Assembly: GCF_002001085.1 (NCBI RefSeq)
Contig: NZ_MUNU01000009.1
Location: 1-64,000 of the forward strand
Direction of reading: 5' to 3'
DNA length: 64,000 nt
Source of the DNA: Rhodanobacter sp. B05
GTDB lineage: Bacteria > Pseudomonadota > Gammaproteobacteria > Xanthomonadales > Rhodanobacteraceae
The notes below the pieces were generated by a model. The model did not search any database. It was given only the letters and a program-made list of their open reading frames with translations, and had not been told where the DNA came from. Positions within the stretch are counted from its first letter, which is position 1. Each line of letters starts with the position of its first letter. Made by a program: the position numbers and the translations under genes. Shown here one piece after another: positions 36,025 through 44,912 of this stretch.

Positions 36025-39000
36025 ATGAGTGCGGATCATCCCGAGCTGCGGGCAGGGGTCAACCAGGGCGAGGATTTCGCCGGTGCGGAGCAACTGGCGG
36101 CCGGGTTCGATATGCCCACCGCGGGAGACGGTTCCTGGCAGCTCACCCAGTCGCAATGGCAGCCGATGCACGCCGCGCGCGATGAGACCCTGTTTGCGCT
36201 GGCCAATGGTTCGCTGGGTGTGCGCGGCGGTTTCGAGGAGACCGCCAGTCCGACCCAGGCAAGCTTTCTGGCCGGGGTCTGGGAGCGTGCGCCGATCCAC
36301 CACCACGAGCGTCACTTCGGCTTCGCGCGAACCACGGACACCCGCGTGCCGGTCGCCGACGCGACCGCCATCCGCATGCGCCAGGGACAGGGCCAGCTCG
36401 ATCCGACCCAGGGTGAAATCCTCGCCTTCAGTCGGGTGCTCGATCTGCGCGAAGGCAGGCTTTCGCGTCATCTGCGCTGGCGCACCGACCAGGGCCACAC
36501 CTTCGAGCTGGATGCCGAGCGTGTCGTGCCGCTCGCGCGGCCCGGCCTGCTGGCCATTCGCCTGCGCCTGCGCTCGATCGACTATGCCGGCCCGATCGAA
36601 TTCGAATCGTCGATCTCGGGCAGCCATAGCGCAGCCGCGCAGGGGGAGGATCCACGTTTCGGTACCGGCAGCGGCATCGCCCTGCAGGTGCAGCGGGTGA
36701 TTGCTACCCAGAGCGAGGCATGGCTCGAGCAGCGCACCCGCGAAAGCGCGATTGGCCTGGTCTGCGTGCAGCGTCATCGGGTCAGCGGGCTGGTTTTTTC
36801 CGGCGCTTTGGCCGAAGCGGACAGCGTCAGCCAGTCCTACTCCGGGCACATCGAGGCCGGCCAGAGCGTTGCGATCGAGAAATATGTCGCCTATGCGTGG
36901 GATCAGCCGCGGCAGGCGGTATCGGCGGACGCGCTGCATGCTCGCGCCGCGGCCGTGCTCGAGTTCGCCATCGACGCCGGCTTCGACGGATTGCTGCAGG
37001 CGCAGGCGCGCGAGCTCGCGGCATTCTGGCAGCGCGCCGTTCTCTCGGTCGACGGCGACGAGGCCAGCGAACAGGCTCTCCGGTTCAACCTGTTCCACGT
37101 GTTCCAGTCGGCTGCGCGCGACGGTCGGGGCGGCATCGCTGCGAAGGGCCTGACCGGCGAAGGCTACGAGGGCCATGTGTTCTGGGATTCGGAGACCTTT
37201 GTGCTGCCGGCGCTCGCGCTGATCGATCCGGCGCTGGTGAAGCCGAGTCTGCTGTGGCGTCTGCGCACGCTCGACCGGGCCCGCGCCCATGCGCGCGAGA
37301 TGAATCACGAGCGCGGTGCGCTCTACCCGTGGCGCACGATCGACGGCGACGAGTGCTCGGCGCATTACCCCAGCGGCTCGGCGCAATATCACATCAACGC
37401 CGCGATCGCGTTTGCGATCAGGCTTTACGTGGACGCCAGCGGGGACCGCGCCTTTCTGGCCGAGGGCGGCGCGGAAATCCTGATCGAGACCGCGCGGATC
37501 TGGCTGCAGGTCGGACATTTCAATGCCCGCCGTGGCGGCGCGTTCTGCATCAACGAGGTCACCGGGCCCGACGAGTACACCGCCCTGGTCGACAACAACT
37601 ACTACACCAACCGCATGGCGCAGGAGCATCTTCGCCATGCCGTCGAGGTAACGCGGGGAATGGCCGAGAGCGCGCCGGCACTGTTCGATGCGCTGCAGCG
37701 GAAGCTGGAACTTTCGGGCGATGAAGTCGCCGATTGGTCGCGCGCCGCCGAGGCGATGTACCTGCCGCATGACGACCGCCTGGGCATCGTCGCGCAGGAC
37801 GATACGTTCCTGGACAAGCCGCCGTGGGACTTTGCCGGCACGCCGCCGGAAAAATACCCGCTCCTGATGCACCACCACCCGCTGACGCTCTACCGGCATC
37901 AGGTGTGCAAGCAGGCCGACGCGCTGCTGGCCCTGGTGCTCGCGGGAAACAATGTCGATCGCGCCACCAAGCGCCGCAGCTTCGATTATTACGAGGCGGT
38001 CACCGTGCACGACTCGACCCTGTCCGCGTCGTCCTTCGCCGTGCTCGCGGCCGAAGTCGGCCATGCGCAAAAGGCGCGGGATTATTTCATGGACGGCCTG
38101 CGCGTCGATCTCGACGACCTCCATGCGAACACCGGTCACGGTGCGCACATGGCCGCGATGGCCGGCAGCTGGCTCGCCCTGACCTGGGGATTCGGCGGCC
38201 TGCGCGTCGAGGCGGATGGGCTGCATTTCGATCCGATGCTGCCGACAGGCTGGAATGGCTATCGCTTCGGTGTCTTCTGGAAGGAGCGCTGCATCACGGT
38301 CGCGGTCGATGCCGGCACGGCGCACTACACCCTCGTGCAGGGTGCCCCGCTCGGTATCGTGCATGCCGGCCAGCCTGTGCTGTTGCGTGAAGGCGACACC
38401 CAGTCGCTGGCGCTGAGCGGTCAGCGCGAACGGGATACATATCCGCCGCCATCGGCGACGGCATTCCCGCGACCATTCAAGGCCATCGTGTTCGACCTCG
38501 ACGGCGTGCTGGCCGATACCGCCCACCTGCATCAGGCAGCCTGGAAGCGGTTGGCCGACGAGCTTGGTCTGCCCTGGAGCGACAGCCTGGGCGAGAAGCT
38601 CAAGGGCGTCGACCGCGCCGCTTCGCTGGATCTGGTGCTTGGTGCAGCCGCTGTCGGCTACACGTCCGAGCAGAAGCAACAACTTGCCGACCGCAAGAAT
38701 GGCTACTACCGGAAGGCCATCGAATCGTTCTCGGCCGCCGACCTGCTTCCGGGCGCGCTGGAGGCGCTCAAGCGGGTGCGCCGCGCCGGCCTGAAGGTGG
38801 CGCTGGCGTCGGCCAGCCGTAGCGCGGGCGAACTGGTCGATCGAATGGGGATCGGCGAATTCTTCGATCACATCGTCGATGCCTCGGCGATCGTCCGGGC
38901 GAAGCCCGATCCGGAGATCTTCCGGCGTGCCGCCGACGCCCTGGGCGTCGATGCCGCCGACTGTCTGGGCATCGAAGACGCGCAGGCAGGAATAGCGGCA

Positions 39001-39120
39001 ATCAAGGCTGCGGGCATGGTGGCCCTGGGTATCGGAGACGCACAGGTTCTGCGCGAGGCCGATGCCGTGTTGCCGGATCTGGCCGCATTCAGGCTGGAGG
39101 ATTTTGTGGTGTGGAGCTGA
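36025..39120 (+). CDS. Fusion of GH65 disaccharide phosphorylase and beta-phosphoglucomutase
   Basis: A 1031-residue cytoplasmic fusion. Residues 1-790 are a GH65 phosphorylase (maltose/kojibiose/trehalose/nigerose type): LANGSLGVRGGFEE near 60, FWDSETFVLPALALIDP, INEVTGPDEY with the general-acid Glu517, and the phosphate-binding HDSTLS from His662. Residues 817-1031 are a HAD-type beta-phosphoglucomutase with nucleophile DLDGVLADT (Asp824, Asp826) and IEDAQAGI. One chain would turn an alpha-glucoside plus phosphate into beta-glucose-1-phosphate and then glucose-6-phosphate. ATG 36025 has GGGAAAG upstream; GTG 35926 is an alternative. The two activities are usually separate neighbouring genes. 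Confidence 0.88.
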   Translation: MSADHPELRAGVNQGEDFAGAEQLAAGFDMPTAGDGSWQLTQSQWQPMHAARDETLFALANGSLGVRGGFEETASPTQASFLAGVWERAPIHHHERHFGFARTTDTRVPVADATAIRMRQGQGQLDPTQGEILAFSRVLDLREGRLSRHLRWRTDQGHTFELDAERVVPLARPGLLAIRLRLRSIDYAGPIEFESSISGSHSAAAQGEDPRFGTGSGIALQVQRVIATQSEAWLEQRTRESAIGLVCVQRHRVSGLVFSGALAEADSVSQSYSGHIEAGQSVAIEKYVAYAWDQPRQAVSADALHARAAAVLEFAIDAGFDGLLQAQARELAAFWQRAVLSVDGDEASEQALRFNLFHVFQSAARDGRGGIAAKGLTGEGYEGHVFWDSETFVLPALALIDPALVKPSLLWRLRTLDRARAHAREMNHERGALYPWRTIDGDECSAHYPSGSAQYHINAAIAFAIRLYVDASGDRAFLAEGGAEILIETARIWLQVGHFNARRGGAFCINEVTGPDEYTALVDNNYYTNRMAQEHLRHAVEVTRGMAESAPALFDALQRKLELSGDEVADWSRAAEAMYLPHDDRLGIVAQDDTFLDKPPWDFAGTPPEKYPLLMHHHPLTLYRHQVCKQADALLALVLAGNNVDRATKRRSFDYYEAVTVHDSTLSASSFAVLAAEVGHAQKARDYFMDGLRVDLDDLHANTGHGAHMAAMAGSWLALTWGFGGLRVEADGLHFDPMLPTGWNGYRFGVFWKERCITVAVDAGTAHYTLVQGAPLGIVHAGQPVLLREGDTQSLALSGQRERDTYPPPSATAFPRPFKAIVFDLDGVLADTAHLHQAAWKRLADELGLPWSDSLGEKLKGVDRAASLDLVLGAAAVGYTSEQKQQLADRKNGYYRKAIESFSAADLLPGALEALKRVRRAGLKVALASASRSAGELVDRMGIGEFFDHIVDASAIVRAKPDPEIFRRAADALGVDAADCLGIEDAQAGIAAIKAAGMVALGIGDAQVLREADAVLPDLAAFRLEDFVVWS

Positions 39121-39216
39121 GCGGGATTGTCACCGGATCGACCGTCGGTAAATCAGAACGTACGCAACTTTGAATCAGAAACCGGTGTTCCTACACCGCC
39201 TTGAGGAGGGAGTACC

Positions 39217-41814
39217 ATGAATCATCCTGAACTAATAAGACTCGCGCTGGTGACTGCGATCACCGCCGCGCTTCCGCAGATGGTATGGGCGGCAGGCCCC
39301 AACGGACCTGCACCGGCGGCGCAGGCCGATACCCAGACCGATACGCAGGCCGCCAGCACTCCGGCCGCCAAGAGAGGCCCCAAGTCCGACCTCAAGGATG
39401 TCAAGTCCCTGCAGGCCGTGGTGGTGACCGCCAACGCCGGTGGCGTGAAGAAAATCGATGCGAGCTACAACGTCGTCACCGCCGATCGCCAGCAGATCAC
39501 CGACGCCAATCCGAAGAGCACCGCAGATCTGCTGAAGATCTCGCCCGGGATCTGGCCGGAGTCCAGCGGCGGCCAGACCGGCGCCAACATCGAGATCGCC
39601 GGCTTTCCGGGCGGTGGCGACGCGCCGTTCTTCACGATGATGGTCAACGGCACGCCACTGTATGGACTGCCGTCGCTGTCGTTCATGGACAGCAGCTCGC
39701 TGTTCCGTCTCGACGACACCATTGATCGCGTCGAGATCGTGCAGGGTGGACCGGGCGCGATCTTCGGCCCCGGACAAATGGGCGCCACCGCCAACTTCCT
39801 TCTGCGCCAGGGCACGGACGTGCCCTCGGGTGACGTCGGCGTGACCTACGGCAATGAAGGCATGTATCGCGTGGACGGCTTCTTCGGCTTCCCCATCGCC
39901 GAGAGCTGGTATGGCAGCATCGGCGGCTTCTATCGCCGGTCCGATGGCGTGCGCGATCCGCAGTTCCTGTCGGATAACGGTGGCCAGCTGACGGCGACCG
40001 TGTCACACGACATGGACAATGGAAGCCTGCTGCTGTGGGCGCGTGCACTGGACGACAAGAACCAGTTCATCACGCCGACGGCGATCATCCAGGGCAGCGG
40101 TTCCAACTACTCCAGCTTCCCCGGCATCGACGCGCTGACTGGAACCTACTACAGCAAGGCGATGCAGCACGTCCAGGTGCCCGGACCCTACGGCAACATG
40201 TTGAACGCCGATCTCGCCAACGGACGAGGCGGCAAGCTGAACTATTTCGGCGGCAGCTACAGCGGCAAGTTCGGCGAATGGAGCGTGGACGACCACTTCG
40301 TGGTCGGCGGGGGGCAGCTCAATACCAATGCGCTCTTCTCGGGCCCCAACCCGAAGCCGCTGAGTTATTACCTGTATGGCTGCAACATGGCCCAGCCGGC
40401 CGGCTTCTGCGACGCGAGCAACAAGCCCGTCGACGGCGACACGTTGAACTATCCCACCAGCTACAACGTGCAGGCCAACTATGTCGGCGGCGGCGCCGTC
40501 CCGATGGATCAGAGCGTCATCCACCAGGGCTGGTGGTTCATCCAGAAAGAGTTGCACACGTTCAACAACGACTTCCGCGTCAGCAAGGATCTTTTCGACG
40601 GGAATACCCTGACCGCCGGGTTCTACTACGCCCGCTCGACCGACACCGACAACTGGTCCCTCGGCAACCAGATGCTGATGACCAACACCAACAATGCCCG
40701 GCCAATCACCTTGAGCTATGTGCAGGGTGGCCAGACCTACTACGTGACCAACCCGCAGGGCTTTGTCGACTTCACCGGGAATTACGACATCGCGGAAAAC
40801 GGCGTGGCCGTAAACAAGGCCCTGTACCTGTCGGACTCCTGGAAGATCGGCCAGTGGTTGTTCGACGTTTCCGGCCGCGTGGAGAACCAGCACGTCACGC
40901 AGAACACCTGCAACACCACGAAGATCGATCTGGACGGCAATGCCTACACGCTCTACGACAACGGTACGCCGGTCTGCAACGGCACGTATGATCACGAGGA
41001 TTACAACAAGAGCCATCCCTCGTTCACGATCGGCGCGAACTACGAGATCGCCAGCAACATGAGCGTGTACGTGCGGGCCAATACCGGTGCGCATTTCGAC
41101 GATTTTGACAATGGCATCCGGGGCACCGGCGGCAACTTCGCGCCGATGGAGAAGGTGCGCAACCTCGAGGCGGGCTTCAAGTACCAGTCGCCCACCGTCT
41201 ATGTGGATCTCAGCGTCTATCACCGCACGTTCACCGGTCTGCAATATCAGGAGACCTCGACTTCCGGCGTGCCGATCGGGGCCATTTCCACCTATGGCTC
41301 CTCGACCAAGGGGCTGAACTTCAATGGTTCCTGGTCGCCGATCGAGAACCTGAAGCTGACCCTGGTCGGCAACTACATGGACGGCCATTACACCAACTAC
41401 AACGGCTGCGCGGAGTTCACCGACATCAACGGCAACACGCAGTGCGTCGGCCTGAATGGCCAGCCGCTGCAACGCCAGCCGAAGCTGCGCTACATGTTTA
41501 CCCCGAGCTACCGCATCGTGACCGGGTGGGGCGACATCACCGGATTCGTGACCTATACGCATATCGGTCAGCGCTATGAAGACCAGTCCGGCCTGCAGCC
41601 ATTGGGTCCGTACCACACGCTGGATGCGGGCATCGTTGCCAATGTCCAGCAGAACTGGCAGTTCACCCTGCGCGGAACCAACTTGACCAACGAAATCGGT
41701 CTGACTGAAGGCAACTCGCGGGTGTTTGGCGTCAATACCGGTATCGGCGGCGTGATCATGGCCCGTTCGATCGAGGGCCGCGAGGTGAATCTCCAGGCCA
41801 AGTACAGCTTCTAG
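39217..41814 (+). CDS. TonB-dependent outer-membrane receptor
   Basis: An 865-residue receptor. A signal peptide (1-26, cut after VWAA) is followed by a Gln/Thr/Asp-rich linker, a plug domain (about 65-195: STADLLKISPGIWPESSGG, DRVEIVQGGPGAIFGPG) and a 22-strand-type beta-barrel ending in the outer-membrane signal LQAKYSF with C-terminal Phe. AGGAGGGA before ATG 39217 is a strong ribosome site. It follows the GH65-PGM fusion by 96 bp on the same strand, so its likely cargo is the oligosaccharide processed by the GH65 enzymes. Iron-siderophore transport is the alternative but nothing nearby supports it. Confidence 0.92.
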   Translation: MNHPELIRLALVTAITAALPQMVWAAGPNGPAPAAQADTQTDTQAASTPAAKRGPKSDLKDVKSLQAVVVTANAGGVKKIDASYNVVTADRQQITDANPKSTADLLKISPGIWPESSGGQTGANIEIAGFPGGGDAPFFTMMVNGTPLYGLPSLSFMDSSSLFRLDDTIDRVEIVQGGPGAIFGPGQMGATANFLLRQGTDVPSGDVGVTYGNEGMYRVDGFFGFPIAESWYGSIGGFYRRSDGVRDPQFLSDNGGQLTATVSHDMDNGSLLLWARALDDKNQFITPTAIIQGSGSNYSSFPGIDALTGTYYSKAMQHVQVPGPYGNMLNADLANGRGGKLNYFGGSYSGKFGEWSVDDHFVVGGGQLNTNALFSGPNPKPLSYYLYGCNMAQPAGFCDASNKPVDGDTLNYPTSYNVQANYVGGGAVPMDQSVIHQGWWFIQKELHTFNNDFRVSKDLFDGNTLTAGFYYARSTDTDNWSLGNQMLMTNTNNARPITLSYVQGGQTYYVTNPQGFVDFTGNYDIAENGVAVNKALYLSDSWKIGQWLFDVSGRVENQHVTQNTCNTTKIDLDGNAYTLYDNGTPVCNGTYDHEDYNKSHPSFTIGANYEIASNMSVYVRANTGAHFDDFDNGIRGTGGNFAPMEKVRNLEAGFKYQSPTVYVDLSVYHRTFTGLQYQETSTSGVPIGAISTYGSSTKGLNFNGSWSPIENLKLTLVGNYMDGHYTNYNGCAEFTDINGNTQCVGLNGQPLQRQPKLRYMFTPSYRIVTGWGDITGFVTYTHIGQRYEDQSGLQPLGPYHTLDAGIVANVQQNWQFTLRGTNLTNEIGLTEGNSRVFGVNTGIGGVIMARSIEGREVNLQAKYSF

Positions 41815-41849
41815 CTCCTCGACTTACCCTGGATGCATCGTTCAGGGTG

Positions 41850-41885
41850 GCCCGGATCGTTTCCCTCGGCGATCCGGGCCGTTTC
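41850..41885 (+). terminator. Intrinsic terminator after the TonB receptor
   Basis: A perfect 10-bp GC-rich stem (41850-41859 with 41870-41879) closes a 10-base loop and is followed by CGTTTCGTTTG. It lies 36 bp after the receptor stop. Confidence 0.7.
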
Positions 41886-42188
41886 GTTTGGCGCACCGGC
41901 CAGTTACATTGAGGCCTTCAAGTCGCCCTGCACGCTCATCGCCTGTTCGATGCTGCGATCCGGCGTTCAACGGTCGATGGCATGAGAGTTTGTGATTTTT
42001 TCAAACTCGAAGCCCGGCCATGGCGAGGGCAAGGATGCCCGAGTTGAGGCAACGCAGGAGCAGTTGCCCGATGGCCGGACGCGGATCGATCACGCAAGTG
42101 ATTGATTCGCGTGAGCGAGTCCGGACATGTGCCGGATTCGCGATAGAAGAAAACCGCAGGATGTGGTTTTCGTCACAAGCTCTGAGAG
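41886..42188. other. Intergenic stretch with two imperfect hairpins, no gene seen
   Basis: A 7-bp stem with a T-rich loop is at 41986-42008 (GAGTTTG and CAAACTC). A 10-bp near-perfect stem lies around 42115-42141 (GCGAGTCCGG with CCGGATTCGC). A 66-codon frame on the minus strand is not convincing. The promoter of the TPR-oxygenase gene should be here, but I cannot place it. Confidence 0.3.
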
Positions 42189-42206
42189 GTGAAACATGCA
42201 TCCATC

Positions 42207-44054
42207 ATGCGAGTGCGTCGTCGCATGGCCGTGACGTCCCCCGCGGTCATCGAAGCGATGCGGCAAATCAGCGCCCTGCTGCAGCAGGGAAGTTTCCGCG
42301 ACGCGCACAACCGGCTCGCAGCGATCGTTGCGGAGCATCCGGACTTTGCCGAGGCAAAACGCCTGCTGGCCGGAACCCGCCTGGCGCTGGGCGACGCCGT
42401 GGGCGCCGAAGCACTCCTGCGCGAGGCGCTGCTGATCGATCCGGCTTGGACGCCTACATTGGCCACCCTGGGTGAGCTGCTGCTCAATAGCGGCCGCGCC
42501 GGCGAGGCCGAGCCGCTGTTGCAGCAAGCCGCCATCGGCACGCCGGCGTTTCCGCGGGCCGCTCTCGTGCTCGCCCGCCATTTCAACGATACGCAGCGCC
42601 CGGCGCAGGCGCTTGAGGTGCTGGAGCGCCACTGCACCGGCGGCAGCGCGGACGCCGAACTGGTCACCCAGCATGTGGCGGCGCTCGCCGCGCTGGGCCG
42701 ACAGGATGACGCGGTGGCGTTCTATCGGCATGTCGTGGCCGCGGCGCCAGATCATCCTGCTGCTGCGCATGCCCTGGCCATTGCGCTCGACGCCGCGAAT
42801 CAACCCACGGAAGCCGAGCGACTGACGCGCCGGGCGGTGGCGCAGGGGCGCCCGACCGCGCTGCTCTACTACACGCGTGGCCGCAGTCTGACGGCGCTTG
42901 GCGATTTCGAGGGTGCCGAGGCGGCCTTGCGCGATTGCCTGCGCCTGCAACCGCAGTTGGCCGACGCGCAAAGCCATCTTGCCCGGCTGGTCTGGATGCG
43001 CACCGGCGACCGCGTGCAGGCTACCGCGACGCTGGATCAGGCCCTGCTCATGTTCGCCAACGACGATGCCTTGCGCGCCGCGAAGGCGGCCATCCTGCAG
43101 GGCGCCGGCGACCCGCGTGGAGCATATGCCTGTCTGTCAGCGCCGGCCGCACTCGCGCACGCCGCGCCGGCGTTGCTGGTGCGCGCTGGTTTGGCCGCGC
43201 TGGAATTCGAGCCGTCGATCGCGCTGGAGCTGGCCGCGCGCGCGCTGCGCGTTGCGCCTGCGGACATGGCCGCGCGCACCTTGCTGGTGGCTGCCCGGCT
43301 CGGCGTCGGCGACGCGCTCGGCGCGCTGCCCGATTGCGATGTGTTGCTGGCGGCCGCTCCCGACGATCAATACCTCATCGCCCTGCAGACCACGGCCTGG
43401 CGACTGCTCGGTGATCCGCGCTACCAAGAACTCTGTGACTACGCACAATGGGTGTTGCCACAGGCGGTGGCCGTGCCGCCCGGTTGGGACGATCAGGCCA
43501 GTTTTCTTGCCGACGTGAAACGTAGCCTGGCGCGCCTGCATGACGGGCAGCGCCACCCGCTGCTGTTCCAGTCACTGCGCCACGGCACGGAGACCACGGA
43601 CGACCTGACGCGCAGCGCCGACCCGGCGATCCAGGCGCTGTTCAAGACTTTTGCGGCACCGATCGATGCTTACCTGCAGCACATTGGCCACGGCACCGAC
43701 CCGTTGCGCCGGCGCAACCACGGCGGCTGGCGTTTCAATGGCAGCTGGTCGGTCAGGTTGCGCACGGCGGGTTTCCACACCAGCCACGTGCATCCGCGCG
43801 GATGGATCTCGTCGGCCTGCTATATCGACCTGCCCGACAGCATGGCCGACACGCGAAGCCGGGACGGCTTGCTCAGCTTCGGTGAGCCCGGCATCGTCAC
43901 CACGCCGACTTTGCCGGCGCAGCACGTGGTGCGCCCCGAAGTGGGCATGCTGGTGCTGTTCCCGTCGTATTTCTGGCACGGCACGCTGCCTTTTTCCGGT
44001 GAACGGACGCGCCTGACGGTGGCGTTCGATGTGGTACCCGATGGCCGCGCTTAG
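42207..44054 (+). CDS. TPR protein with C-terminal 2OG-Fe(II) oxygenase-like domain
   Basis: About 615 residues. Residues 1-400 are helical tetratricopeptide-like repeats (for example ALLREALLIDPAWTPTLATL, AEAALRDCLRLQPQLADAQ). The C-terminal 200 residues look like the putative 2OG-Fe(II) oxygenase family PF13759: FHTSHVHPRGWISSACYIDLP gives the iron-binding region and GMLVLFPSYFWHGTLPF with a later Arg gives the distal His and 2-oxoglutarate contact. The start is uncertain: GTG 42189, ATG 42207 and ATG 42225 are all in frame, and AGAGG lies at 42185-42189. Its stop overlaps that of the opposing oxygenase gene by four bases. The substrate is unknown. Confidence 0.72.
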   Translation: MRVRRRMAVTSPAVIEAMRQISALLQQGSFRDAHNRLAAIVAEHPDFAEAKRLLAGTRLALGDAVGAEALLREALLIDPAWTPTLATLGELLLNSGRAGEAEPLLQQAAIGTPAFPRAALVLARHFNDTQRPAQALEVLERHCTGGSADAELVTQHVAALAALGRQDDAVAFYRHVVAAAPDHPAAAHALAIALDAANQPTEAERLTRRAVAQGRPTALLYYTRGRSLTALGDFEGAEAALRDCLRLQPQLADAQSHLARLVWMRTGDRVQATATLDQALLMFANDDALRAAKAAILQGAGDPRGAYACLSAPAALAHAAPALLVRAGLAALEFEPSIALELAARALRVAPADMAARTLLVAARLGVGDALGALPDCDVLLAAAPDDQYLIALQTTAWRLLGDPRYQELCDYAQWVLPQAVAVPPGWDDQASFLADVKRSLARLHDGQRHPLLFQSLRHGTETTDDLTRSADPAIQALFKTFAAPIDAYLQHIGHGTDPLRRRNHGGWRFNGSWSVRLRTAGFHTSHVHPRGWISSACYIDLPDSMADTRSRDGLLSFGEPGIVTTPTLPAQHVVRPEVGMLVLFPSYFWHGTLPFSGERTRLTVAFDVVPDGRA

Positions 44055-44695
44055 GCCGTCACTGCATTGAAGGAGATCGAGATGCGCGGCTCGTCGCTTT
44101 CGTGCGGCTCCACGAAATGCTCCATCCAGCACGGGAACAACACCAGCAGGCCGGTCTCGGGTGCAAGCCGGATATCGCTGTAGCCGTTCGGCACTGCGCC
44201 CTTGACGTAGCCGTGGATCACGCCCGGCCGCGGGTCGCGGAACACCAGTTTGCCGGAGCCGGCGGGCACGCTCAGATAGAAGCAGCCGGACAGCAGGCAG
44301 CCCTCATGCACATGCAGGAAATTGAAGCCGCCGCGGTCGTGCAGGTTGATCCACGATTGCAGCGCGAACCGAGCACCGCGCACGCCCATCTCGCCCAGCG
44401 CCGCGGCACAGCCGGAATGAATCGCCTGTCGCAACGGGGCAAACACCGGTTGCTCCAGTATCGACATGTCTTCGCTGTTCCAGCCCTGGCGATTGGTTCG
44501 ACCGGCTGGTTGCGGATGGGCCGCGCGCAGGGCCAGCGTGGCCGTGATCCACTCTTGCAGGCGCGGCGCCAGGGCGGGCAGGCCGGCTTGCCAGATCCGG
44601 GTCGGGAACAGATCGAAGGAACGCAGCGCGGGCGCGACGGCGGGTGACGTCGGGTTGGTGCCGCCGGCTGGCTTGAGCGTGAAATTTCCAGCCAT
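44051..44695 (-). CDS. Putative 2OG-Fe(II) oxygenase (PF13759/TIGR02466-like)
   Basis: A 214-residue stand-alone oxygenase-like protein. It shows the family order FDLFPTRIWQA near the N-terminus, NFLHVHEGCLLSGCFYLSVP (iron-binding His region), GKLVFRDPRPG, and GLLVLFPCWMEHFVEPH followed by PRISISFN (distal His and 2-oxoglutarate Arg). ATG 44695 follows AGGGA; longer frames upstream look random. It converges with the TPR-oxygenase, and the two share the same catalytic fold. Such genes are frequent next to TonB receptors in this bacterial order, but their target is not known. Confidence 0.75.
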   Translation of the reverse strand: MAGNFTLKPAGGTNPTSPAVAPALRSFDLFPTRIWQAGLPALAPRLQEWITATLALRAAHPQPAGRTNRQGWNSEDMSILEQPVFAPLRQAIHSGCAAALGEMGVRGARFALQSWINLHDRGGFNFLHVHEGCLLSGCFYLSVPAGSGKLVFRDPRPGVIHGYVKGAVPNGYSDIRLAPETGLLVLFPCWMEHFVEPHESDEPRISISFNAVTA

Positions 44696-44912
44696 CCGTT
44701 GTTTCCCTGTGTGATCCACCCAACTCCGGCGAGGAGAGGCGTGGTTCGGCCGATGGCCGGAATAGTGCGCGCGCGTCAGCGGCGCATGCAAGTTTCCGTG
44801 CCGCGGCAATTTGCCTGGCGACTCATCGATGATCCCATGAGTTGCGGCGATTGGCCGAAAGACGCTGCGACCTGCGAGTCTGTCCGCAAATCGGGAGGCT
44901 GCAGCACCTGCA

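Noticed and set aside
42001-42201. A 66-codon minus-strand frame between the TonB receptor and the TPR-oxygenase
   Set aside because: No motif, no convincing ribosome-binding site, and it overlaps the likely promoter of the oxygenase.
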